Below, in pieces: positions 16,474 to 24,479 of a stretch of DNA of 35,427 nucleotides. The notes under the pieces were generated by a model, which made no database searches, was not told where the DNA came from, and saw only the letters and a program-made list of their open reading frames with translations. Within the stretch, counting starts at the first letter, position 1. Each line of letters opens with the position of its first letter. A program made the translations under genes and the position numbers. The stretch covers positions 1 through 35,427 of the forward strand of contig JAKBMM010000032.1 in assembly GCA_021831565.1 (NCBI GenBank). Direction: 5' to 3'. Source of the DNA: Planctomycetota bacterium (lineage in GTDB: Bacteria > Planctomycetota > Phycisphaerae > WQYP01).

Positions 16474-16983
16474 TTAGCGACGATCGAACCGGTCACCGAA
16501 CCGGTCACCGAACCGGTCACCAAAACGGGGGCCAAACCGGTTCCCGAAGAAAAATCCAAGCCGGAATCCGCCGTATCCGGGATAGAACGGATGGTAAAAT
16601 GGATGCCACGGCCGATATATCGGTGCGTAGCAAGGCGGCGCGTAATAAACGGGCGGCGGGCAATAAACCGGCGGCGCGTAATAAACCGGCGGAGGTGTAT
16701 ACACCGGCTGCGGTGTGTACACGGCCGGCTGCGGGGGTGGAATATAAGCCGGCTGTGGGGGAACGTAATTGTAAAGCACCGGTGGAGGAACATAGACCGG
16801 CGGCGTGTATACAACCGGTGGCGGACAATACACCGGCCCGCCGATGGAAATTCCAAATCCAATGCCGACCTGCGCCTGTGCGGGTGCTGCCGCCATCAAA
16901 GCGCCCGCCGTTGCAACTACGGTAAGCATCTTCCAACCAGCCCCTCTCCCGGAGATCATTCTCTGAAGCATGTCGGGGATCAT
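16474..16983 (-). CDS. Secreted Pro/Tyr-rich low-complexity protein, 169 aa
   Basis: No family is assigned. The N-terminus is a signal peptide, with WKMLTVVATAGALMAAAPAQA at about residues 17-37 and a predicted cut after AQA. The body (about 45-125) is built of repeated YxPPP/VYTPP units with a few cysteines (YCPPP). The C-terminus is rich in Gly, Phe, Arg and Asp and ends in three GDRF repeats encoded by 12-bp direct repeats (ccggtcaccgaa on the + strand from 16489). Such sequences suggest a cell-wall or matrix-associated structural protein. The start at 16983 is supported by aaggag 7 bases upstream. Transcription is monocistronic, ending at the terminator at 16304-16330. Confidence 0.75.
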   Translation of the reverse strand: MIPDMLQRMISGRGAGWKMLTVVATAGALMAAAPAQAQVGIGFGISIGGPVYCPPPVVYTPPVYVPPPVLYNYVPPQPAYIPPPQPAVYTPQPVYTPPPVYYAPPVYCPPPVYYAPPCYAPIYRPWHPFYHPFYPGYGGFRLGFFFGNRFGPRFGDRFGDRFGDRFDRR

Positions 16984-17338
16984 GGTACCGCTCCTTTCTC
17001 AACACGGTTCGCCGCCTGGCGGCGGCCTTTGTTTATTCCAGCGGGTTCCAAGCCCATCGCTTGCGTCTGTGTAACCCGCTAATTGGTTATACGCATAATA
17101 TCACATTTGGTTGCACAAAAAATATTTTTCATCTCTGATTACATTTTACACAAGGAAACTATTTTGTCAAGTGGCCTTAATTTCTTCGTCAACTATTACG
17201 CTTATACGAATATTATTTGCTTGTTCCATGATGATTATACGTTGTCGTTCGGTAATCCGGTGCGCCAGTCGTCCGCACGCCGGTACGCACAGTCGCAGGT
17301 TGGTTCTTTTCTTTTACCGAATTGTTTATCATGTGGTC
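16984..17338. other. AT-rich intergenic region between divergent genes
   Basis: 355 bases between the Pro/Tyr-rich gene (minus) and the 17339 gene (plus). It is clearly more AT-rich than its surroundings around 17080-17240. No gene is supported: the open frame reaching back to 17111 in phase with the 17339 gene has no protein-like composition. Promoters for both flanking genes must lie here, but none is clear enough to call. Confidence 0.5.
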
Positions 17339-17908
17339 ATGAAGAGATTGACGGGTTCACTTTCGTTGCACAGGCGGTTCCTGCTGCCGGTCACGATGGG
17401 CGGCTTTCTGCTGTTGGCGCTGGGGGCGTCCTGGGGCGTGGAAATGGTCCAGAACCAAACATCACCCTTGCGGGCCGTGACATTTGGGCCAGCCTTGTCA
17501 TTGAGTCCGAGAAACATTCCTACCGCCGGTGCGCCCGCCGGGCGCGTATTGGCCCAGAAAGCGCTTTCGGTACAGGTCCAGGGGCATCGGCGAATGATCG
17601 TTTATTTCCTGCGGCCCCTTGCCGCCAATTCCAAAAACGCTTCGGTCCAACAAGCATCGTTGCGGCTTTATGACAAGCTGGTGCAGGGGGATGGGCGGCC
17701 GGTCCGTTTCATTTCGATCCGCTGGCTTTATGGTCCGCAGGTGATATACACGTTTCAAGGCGCCTGGCGGAATGGATTCGTTTTCCTGGCGGCCACGTCC
17801 CACGGGACGAAGCTTAAGTCCATAGGTTACTTCGGTCAAAGTCCGCCCCTGCCGGCGGACAATGCCAATTTCCATCGGATCGTCGCCACACTCCGGAATT
17901 CCCGGTAA
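17339..17908 (+). CDS. Unknown exported protein, 189 aa
   Basis: Not recognised. From ATG 17339 it opens MKRLTGSLSLHRRFLLPVTM followed by GGFLLLALGAS, a signal peptide or anchor. The remainder (residues 45-189) is a small alpha/beta-looking domain with RMIVYFLRPL, RLYDKLVQGDGRPVRFISIR and VFLAATSHGTKLKSIGYF. No Shine-Dalgarno is obvious; GTG at 17333 is an alternative. It is the first of three co-directional genes (gaps 41 and 15 bases) that probably form an operon for envelope proteins. Confidence 0.6.
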   Translation: MKRLTGSLSLHRRFLLPVTMGGFLLLALGASWGVEMVQNQTSPLRAVTFGPALSLSPRNIPTAGAPAGRVLAQKALSVQVQGHRRMIVYFLRPLAANSKNASVQQASLRLYDKLVQGDGRPVRFISIRWLYGPQVIYTFQGAWRNGFVFLAATSHGTKLKSIGYFGQSPPLPADNANFHRIVATLRNSR

Positions 17909-17949
17909 ATTTCATTACAATACAAACAATACAACAGGTGCCATCCAGC

Positions 17950-19563
17950 ATGGAACGAATGTTCAAGTCGAGTTTTTATCATCGGATCACAAGACGGCGT
18001 CGCGGAGCGCCGTGTGGCGGGACGGCGTTTTACCTGGGGCTGCTTCTGCTGGGCATCCAGGCGACCTGCCGGGCTTTGCCGGCGAAATCTTCGCCGGATC
18101 GGACAACGACGGCAGGCTCCGTATCTTATGTGCGGCTGGGACCGATATGGCGCGACGACGCGGACGGTTTTGAAATTCGGCCGCCGCCGGGATGTCAGGG
18201 TATTGGCCGCACCGGTATGGACCTGGCCAGTTTTGCGAACCATTCGCAGCGCTGGGGTCTGATTGTGCATCTGGCGCTGCTGGCCAAACCGGCGAAATTG
18301 ACGCCCCTGGCGCAGGCGACCATTCAACAGGCCCGGCACGACTTTCAGCACGTACGGGTGCTCGAAGAGAAGCGGATGAACGTATCCGGTCGACCGGCGG
18401 AAAAGCTTGTCATCCGCTTCCAGGCCATTTCCAACCATGCCCCGATTCTCCTGCTGCGGCAACAGTTGCTGGTGCAAGCCGGTCCGCGCCGCTATTACGT
18501 GCTGACGTTTTTCAGCCCGTCCGATCAGCGGACGATGGTCATGCCGGTGTTTGACACGGTTATCGGCTCGTTTCGTCTGCTGAATCGAAAAAAGATCGAG
18601 CGGGAACGCCTGCAAGCCATTGCCGCCGGTAAAAAATGGCTCGCCCGGCAAAGCGCAAAAATTCTGCTGGCACATGCGAACCTTCACCCCCAACTCTTCC
18701 GCATCATGGTACGCCATCACAATATCGGATATGTGCGAACGCACACGTACATCGGACGACAAGATGGATTCAAAGGCGTTTTCTTCGGCGCCAACAGCCG
18801 GATTTTTTTGTCCAAAGGCGCGGTGATTATGGCCAAATCGATCTGTTTCTGGGCCTTTCACCGGCAGCCGGGAAGATCCGGTTCCTCCGTGCACTTCAAC
18901 GCCTGGGTCAAGTCGATGGAGACGCTTATGCCGATCAACAATCCACGGATCGTGGCGTTGCGACAGGAACGGCTCGTTTTGGATCCGAAAACCAAGAGTT
19001 TTCACCTTGTTCATGTAGCCATTGCGTGGCCCAACATGGAGGTGCACTGGACCACGGAAATCGGCACCCAGCAGAGGGGATTATTTCCGGTGGCCGGCGC
19101 CGATGAAAAAACGAGCGATGAATTCTCGTCACTCTGTCGCATTCACGTAATCCGCCAAAGCGGCCATGTCGTTGCGGGGCAAAGCAACAAACCGCTGCGT
19201 TTTTCCATTCGCTCGGGAATGCCCGCGGTGCTGCCGCCGGCGCTCCAATTCCTCTGGCCGCGGCTGGTGAATCTGCACAAACGACAAACCCTGGCGTTCG
19301 TGGTATTTGATTCGCGGACGTCGCGGCTGGGGTTGCGTGTGCTCCAGGTGCTCGGGCCGGAAAAAATCAGCATCGCCAGCCGGCGGATTCCGGCGTACCA
19401 TCTTGTGGATCAGTTGAATCCGGGAGTCTCCAATCTATGGGTAAACTCCCGCGGTGGGCTGCTGAAAGTGGACAATCCCGACGGAAGTACCTGGCTGCCA
19501 ACCACGGTCGGCGCCATGAAAAAACGCTGGGCGATTCGCCTGGCGGCGTTAAAACAAAAATAA
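17950..19563 (+). CDS. Unknown exported two-domain protein, about 537 aa
   Basis: The N-terminus is Arg-rich (RITRRRRG) followed by a hydrophobic stretch FYLGLLLLGI, so it is exported or anchored. Residues about 55-210 resemble the PsbP/DcrB-like (DUF1795) fold in outline: GFEIRPPPG, a strand-rich middle, the VSGRPAEKLVIRF element, and YVLTFFSP before a closing helix. The C-terminal half has a QTLAFVVFDSRT segment and closes with LWVNSRGGLLKVDNPDGSTW. No enzymatic motif is seen. The ATG at 17950 follows aggtg about 9 bases upstream; GTG 17938 is possible. It is followed after 15 bases by a membrane-anchored partner gene. The domain call is tentative. Confidence 0.6.
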   Translation: MERMFKSSFYHRITRRRRGAPCGGTAFYLGLLLLGIQATCRALPAKSSPDRTTTAGSVSYVRLGPIWRDDADGFEIRPPPGCQGIGRTGMDLASFANHSQRWGLIVHLALLAKPAKLTPLAQATIQQARHDFQHVRVLEEKRMNVSGRPAEKLVIRFQAISNHAPILLLRQQLLVQAGPRRYYVLTFFSPSDQRTMVMPVFDTVIGSFRLLNRKKIERERLQAIAAGKKWLARQSAKILLAHANLHPQLFRIMVRHHNIGYVRTHTYIGRQDGFKGVFFGANSRIFLSKGAVIMAKSICFWAFHRQPGRSGSSVHFNAWVKSMETLMPINNPRIVALRQERLVLDPKTKSFHLVHVAIAWPNMEVHWTTEIGTQQRGLFPVAGADEKTSDEFSSLCRIHVIRQSGHVVAGQSNKPLRFSIRSGMPAVLPPALQFLWPRLVNLHKRQTLAFVVFDSRTSRLGLRVLQVLGPEKISIASRRIPAYHLVDQLNPGVSNLWVNSRGGLLKVDNPDGSTWLPTTVGAMKKRWAIRLAALKQK

Positions 19564-19578
19564 AGAAGAAGGTCGACC

Positions 19579-20337
19579 ATGAGGCGATTTCTCAAAGCAA
19601 TGCTGGCGGTGGTCATCCTGGCGACCCTGGTGACGCTGGGAGTCGATGTAAGCTATTATATGCTTTCGCGCCAGGCGCGGATGGAGAAACTGCAACAGGA
19701 ACGCGATCATCTTCAACGGGTGATCAATCGGCTGACCGGCAAGACGCGGCGCGCGGAACTGGTGGTGGACGGCCAGGTGCTCAACGGCCGGGGCCAGGTC
19801 CTCCAGACCACGCTGTTGTGGCGGGAATTTACCATTGGCCGCGGCGGCAAGGAGGTCGCCCTGCCGATGCGAAAGATTACGATTGCCGGCGATATGCCGC
19901 ATGTGGACGGCATCGTTTTAAAATTCCAGAACAAGTATGTGGAAGACGGCGATCTGCTGCGGGGAAAATCGCTGGTGTTTTTCCGGAGCATCTATGGCAA
20001 TTCGCAGGCGCCGGACCAGGGAGTCTCCCTGCTGGGCAGGGGTGGAGTACCGGCGGTGCTGCTCGGACCACATAATCGCCGGAATATATTCGCGCAGTCT
20101 CTTTGGAATAAAATCTGGCAGCTATTAAAACATCCGTTGCTGGCCAAAAAGGAAGGGCTGGACGTGGTACAGGGTGAGGCGGTCTACCGCCCGGTCAAGC
20201 GCGGCCGACTCTATGTGATATACCTGCGGAACGATGGCGGCCCGGAATTCACGGTAGCGCCGGGAGAATCGAGCCTCGTCGACGAGCTGCTGAACCAGGC
20301 CAGCCAGGCTCACTCGCGCGTGTCCGGTTCGCCATAA
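19579..20337 (+). CDS. Unknown single-pass membrane protein with coiled coil, 252 aa
   Basis: MRRFLKAMLAVVILATLVTL forms an N-terminal membrane anchor. A short coiled coil (about 32-52, ARMEKLQQERDHLQRVINRL) follows, and then a beta-rich soluble domain with VVDGQVLNGRGQVLQTTLLW, EVALPMRKITIAGDMPHVDG and VFFRSIYG. No catalytic motif is recognised. The start is preceded by aagaagaagg about 6 bases upstream. It sits 15 bases after the 17950-19563 gene, so the two are probably cotranscribed and may interact. Confidence 0.65.
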   Translation: MRRFLKAMLAVVILATLVTLGVDVSYYMLSRQARMEKLQQERDHLQRVINRLTGKTRRAELVVDGQVLNGRGQVLQTTLLWREFTIGRGGKEVALPMRKITIAGDMPHVDGIVLKFQNKYVEDGDLLRGKSLVFFRSIYGNSQAPDQGVSLLGRGGVPAVLLGPHNRRNIFAQSLWNKIWQLLKHPLLAKKEGLDVVQGEAVYRPVKRGRLYVIYLRNDGGPEFTVAPGESSLVDELLNQASQAHSRVSGSP

Positions 20338-20400
20338 AACCATCAATAGGGGGATTAAGAGCCTATCTATTGCGATAGACTCTAACGGTAAACCTCGCTC

Positions 20401-21639
20401 TTACCTCACGTGGAGGGCGGATACCGGAGAGGTTTTCCGCGAGGCGATGGCCGCCAGCGCTGCGGCGGCGAATTGCGATTCCGGGAGCGTGTTAAACGGA
20501 CCGAAGCTCAGACGAGTGGTTCCCACATCGGTCGGAACAGCCATGTCCGAGGGCTGGTCCGTGCCCATGGTACGGTGCGCCAGCGGCGCGCAATGCAGCC
20601 CCGCCCGGGTAAGGATGCCGAATTCTTTCTCCAGTTGATCGGCCAGAGCCAGCGGCCCCCGGCCCTCAATGCGAACGCTCCATACGCCCACGCGGTCCGC
20701 CATGTTCCGCGGCCCGAAAAACCGCAACTCATCCACGCCGGCAAGGCCCTCCAGGAATGTTGTGCCGAGCGCCCGTTCATGCGCGGCGATGTTCGCAACT
20801 CCCCGTTGAAGAATCCAGGCGATTCCCTCCGAAAGCCCCGCCAGACCGATGGCATTGTGTGAGCCAGGCTCCCAGCGATCGGGCATAAAGTCGGGCTGGG
20901 TGTCGCGTTCACTGACCGATCCGGTGCCTCCCTGACGGGATGTGCGCAGATGCTTTTCCAAACCGGGGCGAATGTACAGACAACCCGTTCCCAACGGACC
21001 CAGCAGGCCCTTGTGGCCGGGACAAGCCAGAAAATCAATACTCTGCGCCTGCACGTCGATCGGAAGGTGGCCGGCGGTCTGCGCCGCATCCACCAGAAAC
21101 GCCACCTCCGCCCGGCGGGCGATGCTCCCGATCTGTGCGATGCGCTGCACCGTACCGGCAACGTTGCCGGCGTGCGCCATGGCGATCAGTCGCGTCCGCG
21201 GCCGGATAGCCTTGCGAATGTCTTGCGGATCAACCCAACCGGTGGCCGGGTCCGCCGGTATGCGGGTCTGGGTAATCATCCGCCAGCGCACCAGATCATT
21301 CAAAGGCCGGAGAATGCTGTTGTGATCCATGGCGGTGCAGATCGCGTGATCACCCGGCTTGAGCCATCCATGGATAACCATGTTCAGCGCATCGCTGCAA
21401 TTAAGCGTGAAAATGAAATGATCGGGATTTTCGCCGTTAAAAAGCGTGCAGAGTCGTTGGCGGCAGATGCGGAGCACCTCGGCCGAAGCGCGCGCCTCGG
21501 CATAGCCGCCGCGACCAGCCGAGGCGCCGATATGCTCGGCGTAATGGATCATCGCCTGGAGAACTTCCGGCGGCTTGGGAAAGCTGGTAGCGGCATTATC
21601 AAGATAGAGCCGATTTTTCGACAACCGTATTTCCGACAT
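20401..21639 (-). CDS. Class-V aminotransferase, cysteine desulfurase family
   Basis: PLP protein of 412 residues. It has LYLDNAATSFPKP near the start, TAMDHNSILRP, VDAAQTAGHLPIDV, the Schiff-base lysine in ACPGHKGLLGPLGTG, and the candidate catalytic cysteine in RAGLHCAPLAH. This wording is that of the stand-alone 'cysteine desulfurase family' rather than SufS or IscS. It likely releases sulfur from cysteine or a related substrate. The ATG at 21639 was chosen because the homology starts there; aagga lies 12 bases upstream and a GTG at 21642 gives shorter spacing. A longer frame to 22059 is only a shadow of the HNH gene. It is a second desulfurase besides sufS and may serve a different acceptor. 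Confidence 0.88.
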   Translation of the reverse strand: MSEIRLSKNRLYLDNAATSFPKPPEVLQAMIHYAEHIGASAGRGGYAEARASAEVLRICRQRLCTLFNGENPDHFIFTLNCSDALNMVIHGWLKPGDHAICTAMDHNSILRPLNDLVRWRMITQTRIPADPATGWVDPQDIRKAIRPRTRLIAMAHAGNVAGTVQRIAQIGSIARRAEVAFLVDAAQTAGHLPIDVQAQSIDFLACPGHKGLLGPLGTGCLYIRPGLEKHLRTSRQGGTGSVSERDTQPDFMPDRWEPGSHNAIGLAGLSEGIAWILQRGVANIAAHERALGTTFLEGLAGVDELRFFGPRNMADRVGVWSVRIEGRGPLALADQLEKEFGILTRAGLHCAPLAHRTMGTDQPSDMAVPTDVGTTRLSFGPFNTLPESQFAAAALAAIASRKTSPVSALHVR

Positions 21640-21922
21640 CACTATAGGGTTCCTTCCGCCCGGCTCGCGCGGGCGTTGAATCAACGTTATGATAGGATTT
21701 GGCTGCGCCGGATTCAATTTTTTCAGGAATGGGCGGGGGGCCGGCAACATGAAATTGTTGCCGCCGGATGTGGTTCGAGCAATGACGCTGTGTACTTCAC
21801 ACCCTAATGGCCGCGCCACGCGTGACACCCAGCCTCCCGGGCACTTGTGGCCGGACGATGAATGCATCACAATACCCTGGTTGGTTGTGGACGAACCGCC
21901 CGCCGCGCGGTTTCTTGGAGCG

Positions 21923-22564
21923 ATGAACGTGTCGGAAAGCCCGCCGGTATCGGGTCTCTCGTGTAATGTGCTGGTGCTCAATCGCCTGTATATGGCGATT
22001 CGTGTCGTTAGTGCACGGCGGGCTTTTTCGCTCCTGTGCCGCAATCTCGCTGAAGTCATCGCGGTGGAAAATGGGGCCTATCTCGCCTATGACATCGAAT
22101 CGTGGATGGAAATTTCGCAACTCAAGGCCCAGTTCGAGCGCGACTCGCATGATTTCGTCCGCACCGTCCGTTACGAAATCGCCGTACCGCGAATCATCCG
22201 TCTGCTTGGCTACGACCGCCTTCCGCGGCAGGATGTCAAACTGAATCGGCGCAACATTTACGCGCGGGACCACGGCGTCTGTCAGTATTGCAGTAAAAAA
22301 TTCTCCACCAGCGAACTTTCGCTGGATCACGTGATTCCACGCGCCATGGGCGGCAAAACCGTCTGGGAAAATCTGGTTTGCGCCTGCGTTTATTGCAATG
22401 CCCGCAAAGGCGGTCGCACGCCCCAGCAGGCCGGCATGCACCTGACGCGTCTGCCACTGAAACCCCGGCGGAATCCCGTGATTAACGTGCGGCTGGGGTC
22501 GGATAAGTACGCCTCGTGGAAGCATTTTCTCGACCATGCCTATTGGAGCGTGGAACTCAAGTAA
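21923..22564 (+). CDS. HNH endonuclease-family protein
   Basis: Protein of about 213 residues with a C-terminal HNH nuclease domain. IYARDHGVCQYC, then LSLDHVIPRAMGG, then WENLVCACVYCNARKGGRTP give the HNH core with two CxxC zinc pairs and DHVIPR as the catalytic H. The N-terminal part (SCNVLVLNRLYMAIRVVSAR, then YDIESWMEIS and YEIAVPRIIRLL) is shared with a family of HNH proteins I recall as frequent in Planctomycetes and other soil and aquatic bacteria; its role is unproven. The start is uncertain: ATG 21923 fits where homology begins, but its ggag is only 2 bases away, and ATG 21749 is possible. It overlaps the convergent rrf2 stop by 8 bases. Confidence 0.8.
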   Translation: MNVSESPPVSGLSCNVLVLNRLYMAIRVVSARRAFSLLCRNLAEVIAVENGAYLAYDIESWMEISQLKAQFERDSHDFVRTVRYEIAVPRIIRLLGYDRLPRQDVKLNRRNIYARDHGVCQYCSKKFSTSELSLDHVIPRAMGGKTVWENLVCACVYCNARKGGRTPQQAGMHLTRLPLKPRRNPVINVRLGSDKYASWKHFLDHAYWSVELK

Positions 22565-23021
22565 TTTTTGCGGGCATATTCTTTTTCGATGGTTTCCTGG
22601 GCAGACACAAAGGATGGCGGCTTTCGTCGCGACCGGTCAACAGACTGGCGATGGTCGCCTGCCTGAGTGTTTTTTCGACATGGCCGATAGCATCATCCAG
22701 GCGGCGATGCAGAGGGCAAAGGTCGCGCCCATGCCAGGTCAGCGCCAAGGGACAGGTCTCGATTCGCCGCAGCGGATCCACCGCCTGTATGACATCATAA
22801 AGCGAGAGTGCGGCGGAATTCCCCAACAGAATGGAACCACCGTGCAGACCACGCTGCGACTTGACCAGGCCGGCGCGACTTAATGTTTGAAGAATTTTTG
22901 CCAAATAACCCCGAGGCACCAAGGTGGCGGCGGAGATTTGCTTGTTGGTCGCTGGTTCGCCGGCCCGGCTGGCCAGATACACCATGACACGCAGAGCGTA
23001 TTCACCCGTTTGCGAAAACAT
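22557..23021 (-). CDS. Rrf2-family transcriptional regulator
   Basis: Winged-helix regulator of 154 residues. MFSQTGEYALRVMVYLA is the family N-terminus, VPRGYLAKILQTLSRAGLVKS the recognition helix, and RGLHGGSILL the wing. Rrf2 proteins such as IscR and NsrR sense Fe-S status or NO through three cysteines. Here C90 and C102 have exactly the outer IscR spacing (12), and H105 matches the IscR histidine ligand, but the middle position is W96. The protein may bind a cluster with a different ligand, or none. The ATG has ggag 5 bases upstream. A promoter lies inside the end of the upstream coaB-like gene. It may control the suf operon or the neighbouring desulfurase; this is inference. Confidence 0.88.
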   Translation of the reverse strand: MFSQTGEYALRVMVYLASRAGEPATNKQISAATLVPRGYLAKILQTLSRAGLVKSQRGLHGGSILLGNSAALSLYDVIQAVDPLRRIETCPLALTWHGRDLCPLHRRLDDAIGHVEKTLRQATIASLLTGRDESRHPLCLPRKPSKKNMPAKIT

Positions 23022-23068
23022 GGAGTCTCCGAAAGGTCATGAATGATTAAAGTAAACCTTCTCATCCT

Positions 23069-23096
23069 ATTTTATGTTCGTCGCGTTGGGTGTCAA
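23069..23096 (-). promoter_or_regulatory. Promoter of the rrf2 gene
   Basis: Minus strand: -35 TTGACA (23091-23096), 16-base spacer, -10 TAAAAT (23069-23074). The -35 overlaps the stop region of the CoaB-like gene (stop at 23093-23095). Transcription would begin near 23062, about 40 bases before the ATG. Confidence 0.65.
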
Positions 23097-23845
23097 CACA
23101 ACCCCGATTCACGTTTTAGATGCGCGGCGGTGTAATCGCGCAATGCCGCCGGAAGATCGCCGCGCGCCACACGCCTTGCGCCCCGGGCGTCGATCAACCA
23201 CGCCGCGGGGGAATCTCCCCGCACCATCTCCAGCGTATTGGCCACGATCGCATCCGCCCCGCTTTGCCGGCGGCTCGCCTCGGCAATGGCCATCAGATCT
23301 TTTTCGGAAATTCCAACCTCCAGCTTGAATTTGAACAAAAGCCCGCGATAGTTCCAGGCGGTGCGGAACTGATCGATCAGTTTGAGCGTTCGTTCGGCCG
23401 CGATGACAAGCCGCTCGTGCGCGCCGCGGATCTTACGTGCCTGCACATCCTGCACTATCCATTGATATTGCGACGGATGGGTCCCCTCAATCCGCCGGCT
23501 TTCCATGATCTGGTACGCGCCGGTGGGTTTGTAATCGCTGACCGCGGCGGTCATGAACACCGCTTGCGTTTTCCGACGGGCCAGATGCGTGGGAATCATC
23601 CGGGCCAGATCACTATGGGTTTGAAAAAAGCCGGTCGTGAGTACTCCACTTGCCCCCCGTACCTCGTGGCAATAGCGGGCGTGTTCGGCATTGGCGGTCA
23701 GCAGAGTGACATCGGCGATATCGAGCATTCGCAACGCGATATCCAGCCCCGTCCGGCCCGTAAAGATGTTGGTCCACCAGCGAACCTCATCAATAGGTTC
23801 GCGCGTGCTGCCGGCGGTGATCAAAACATGCGGGGGACGCGTCAT
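23093..23845 (-). CDS. coaB: CoaB-type phosphopantothenoylcysteine synthetase domain protein
   Basis: Protein of 250 residues resembling the CoaB half of CoaBC, which joins 4'-phosphopantothenate and cysteine with a nucleotide triphosphate in CoA synthesis. VLITAGSTREPIDEVRWWTN at 8-27 and the FTGRTG element form the nucleotide-binding loop. MTAAVSDYKP corresponds to the AAVADYRP motif, KLIDQF lies in the middle, FKFKLEVG stands for the GFAxET region, and DAIVANTL matches D-x-IVAND. The usual N-terminal CoaC (flavoprotein decarboxylase) domain is absent, so decarboxylation must be supplied elsewhere. The sequence is divergent at several core positions, so a CoaB-like role is probable but not certain. 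Confidence 0.75.
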   Translation of the reverse strand: MTRPPHVLITAGSTREPIDEVRWWTNIFTGRTGLDIALRMLDIADVTLLTANAEHARYCHEVRGASGVLTTGFFQTHSDLARMIPTHLARRKTQAVFMTAAVSDYKPTGAYQIMESRRIEGTHPSQYQWIVQDVQARKIRGAHERLVIAAERTLKLIDQFRTAWNYRGLLFKFKLEVGISEKDLMAIAEASRRQSGADAIVANTLEMVRGDSPAAWLIDARGARRVARGDLPAALRDYTAAHLKRESGLC

Positions 23846-24479
23846 AAATGCGCATAGTAACCGCGGCCACGATCAACCGGCCAGTCCCGCCGCGTCCCAT
23901 TCACAATCGGGACCATTTCCTAAGCCGGCCCGCCGCCTGGCATTGCGTATGATCATAGTCTTATAATCATCGCGTCCAGCAGGGAAAAATTGAACGGCAA
24001 AAGAAAATCGCAAAATGATTGATCCAACGGACTTTCATTGCCGATACAAAGTTATGTTCGGGAGCCGCATGTCGTGTGCTTGTGTCAACGGCCAAGTCTC
24101 GATGTTGACAAGGTACGGCTGAGAAGTGGAATTTGTGGAAAAAACTTGGATTTCCTCCGCCAGCTCGTTAGAATATACACTACGTGGCGGTTCGGCGCCG
24201 GTTCATCATCTATTACCGCCGCCGGGCGGATGGGCATATCAGCGGGCAGTGATTGGGATCGTTGGCCGCTGCTTCAAGGGTATGGAGATTGGCGCCGGTG
24301 TGAAATAATTACCGGATCCTGCGCGATTGGAGCGCCGCGCGATGGCACCAGAGAGTAAAAGCGATGGAGAGTCGGAGATGCATGGTGATGGGAATCCACC
24401 GGCGAAATCATATCGAGCGCCATTGTGTGGCGCTGCAGGGCGGTCGACGGTGGTGCGTTAGACGAGAGAGAGGTTTATC
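23846..24479. other. Long intergenic region without a supported gene
   Basis: 634 bases between the CoaB-like gene (minus) and the GGDEF gene (plus). Short open frames (for example 24038-24358) have no recognisable composition, family or ribosome binding site. A TTGACA at 24105-24110 has no convincing -10 partner at 16-18 bases. No riboswitch motif was recognised. Confidence 0.5.

Noticed and set aside
16489-16520. Short direct repeats that might hint at a CRISPR or iteron array
   Set aside because: They are 12-bp in-frame repeats coding for GDRF in the Pro/Tyr-rich protein, with no spacers.
21640-22059. N-terminal extension of the second cysteine desulfurase
   Set aside because: The extension is antisense to the HNH gene region and shows no family similarity; homology begins at 21639.
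24038-24358. Possible small gene in the 634-base gap
   Set aside because: No ribosome binding site, no protein-like composition and no recognisable motif.
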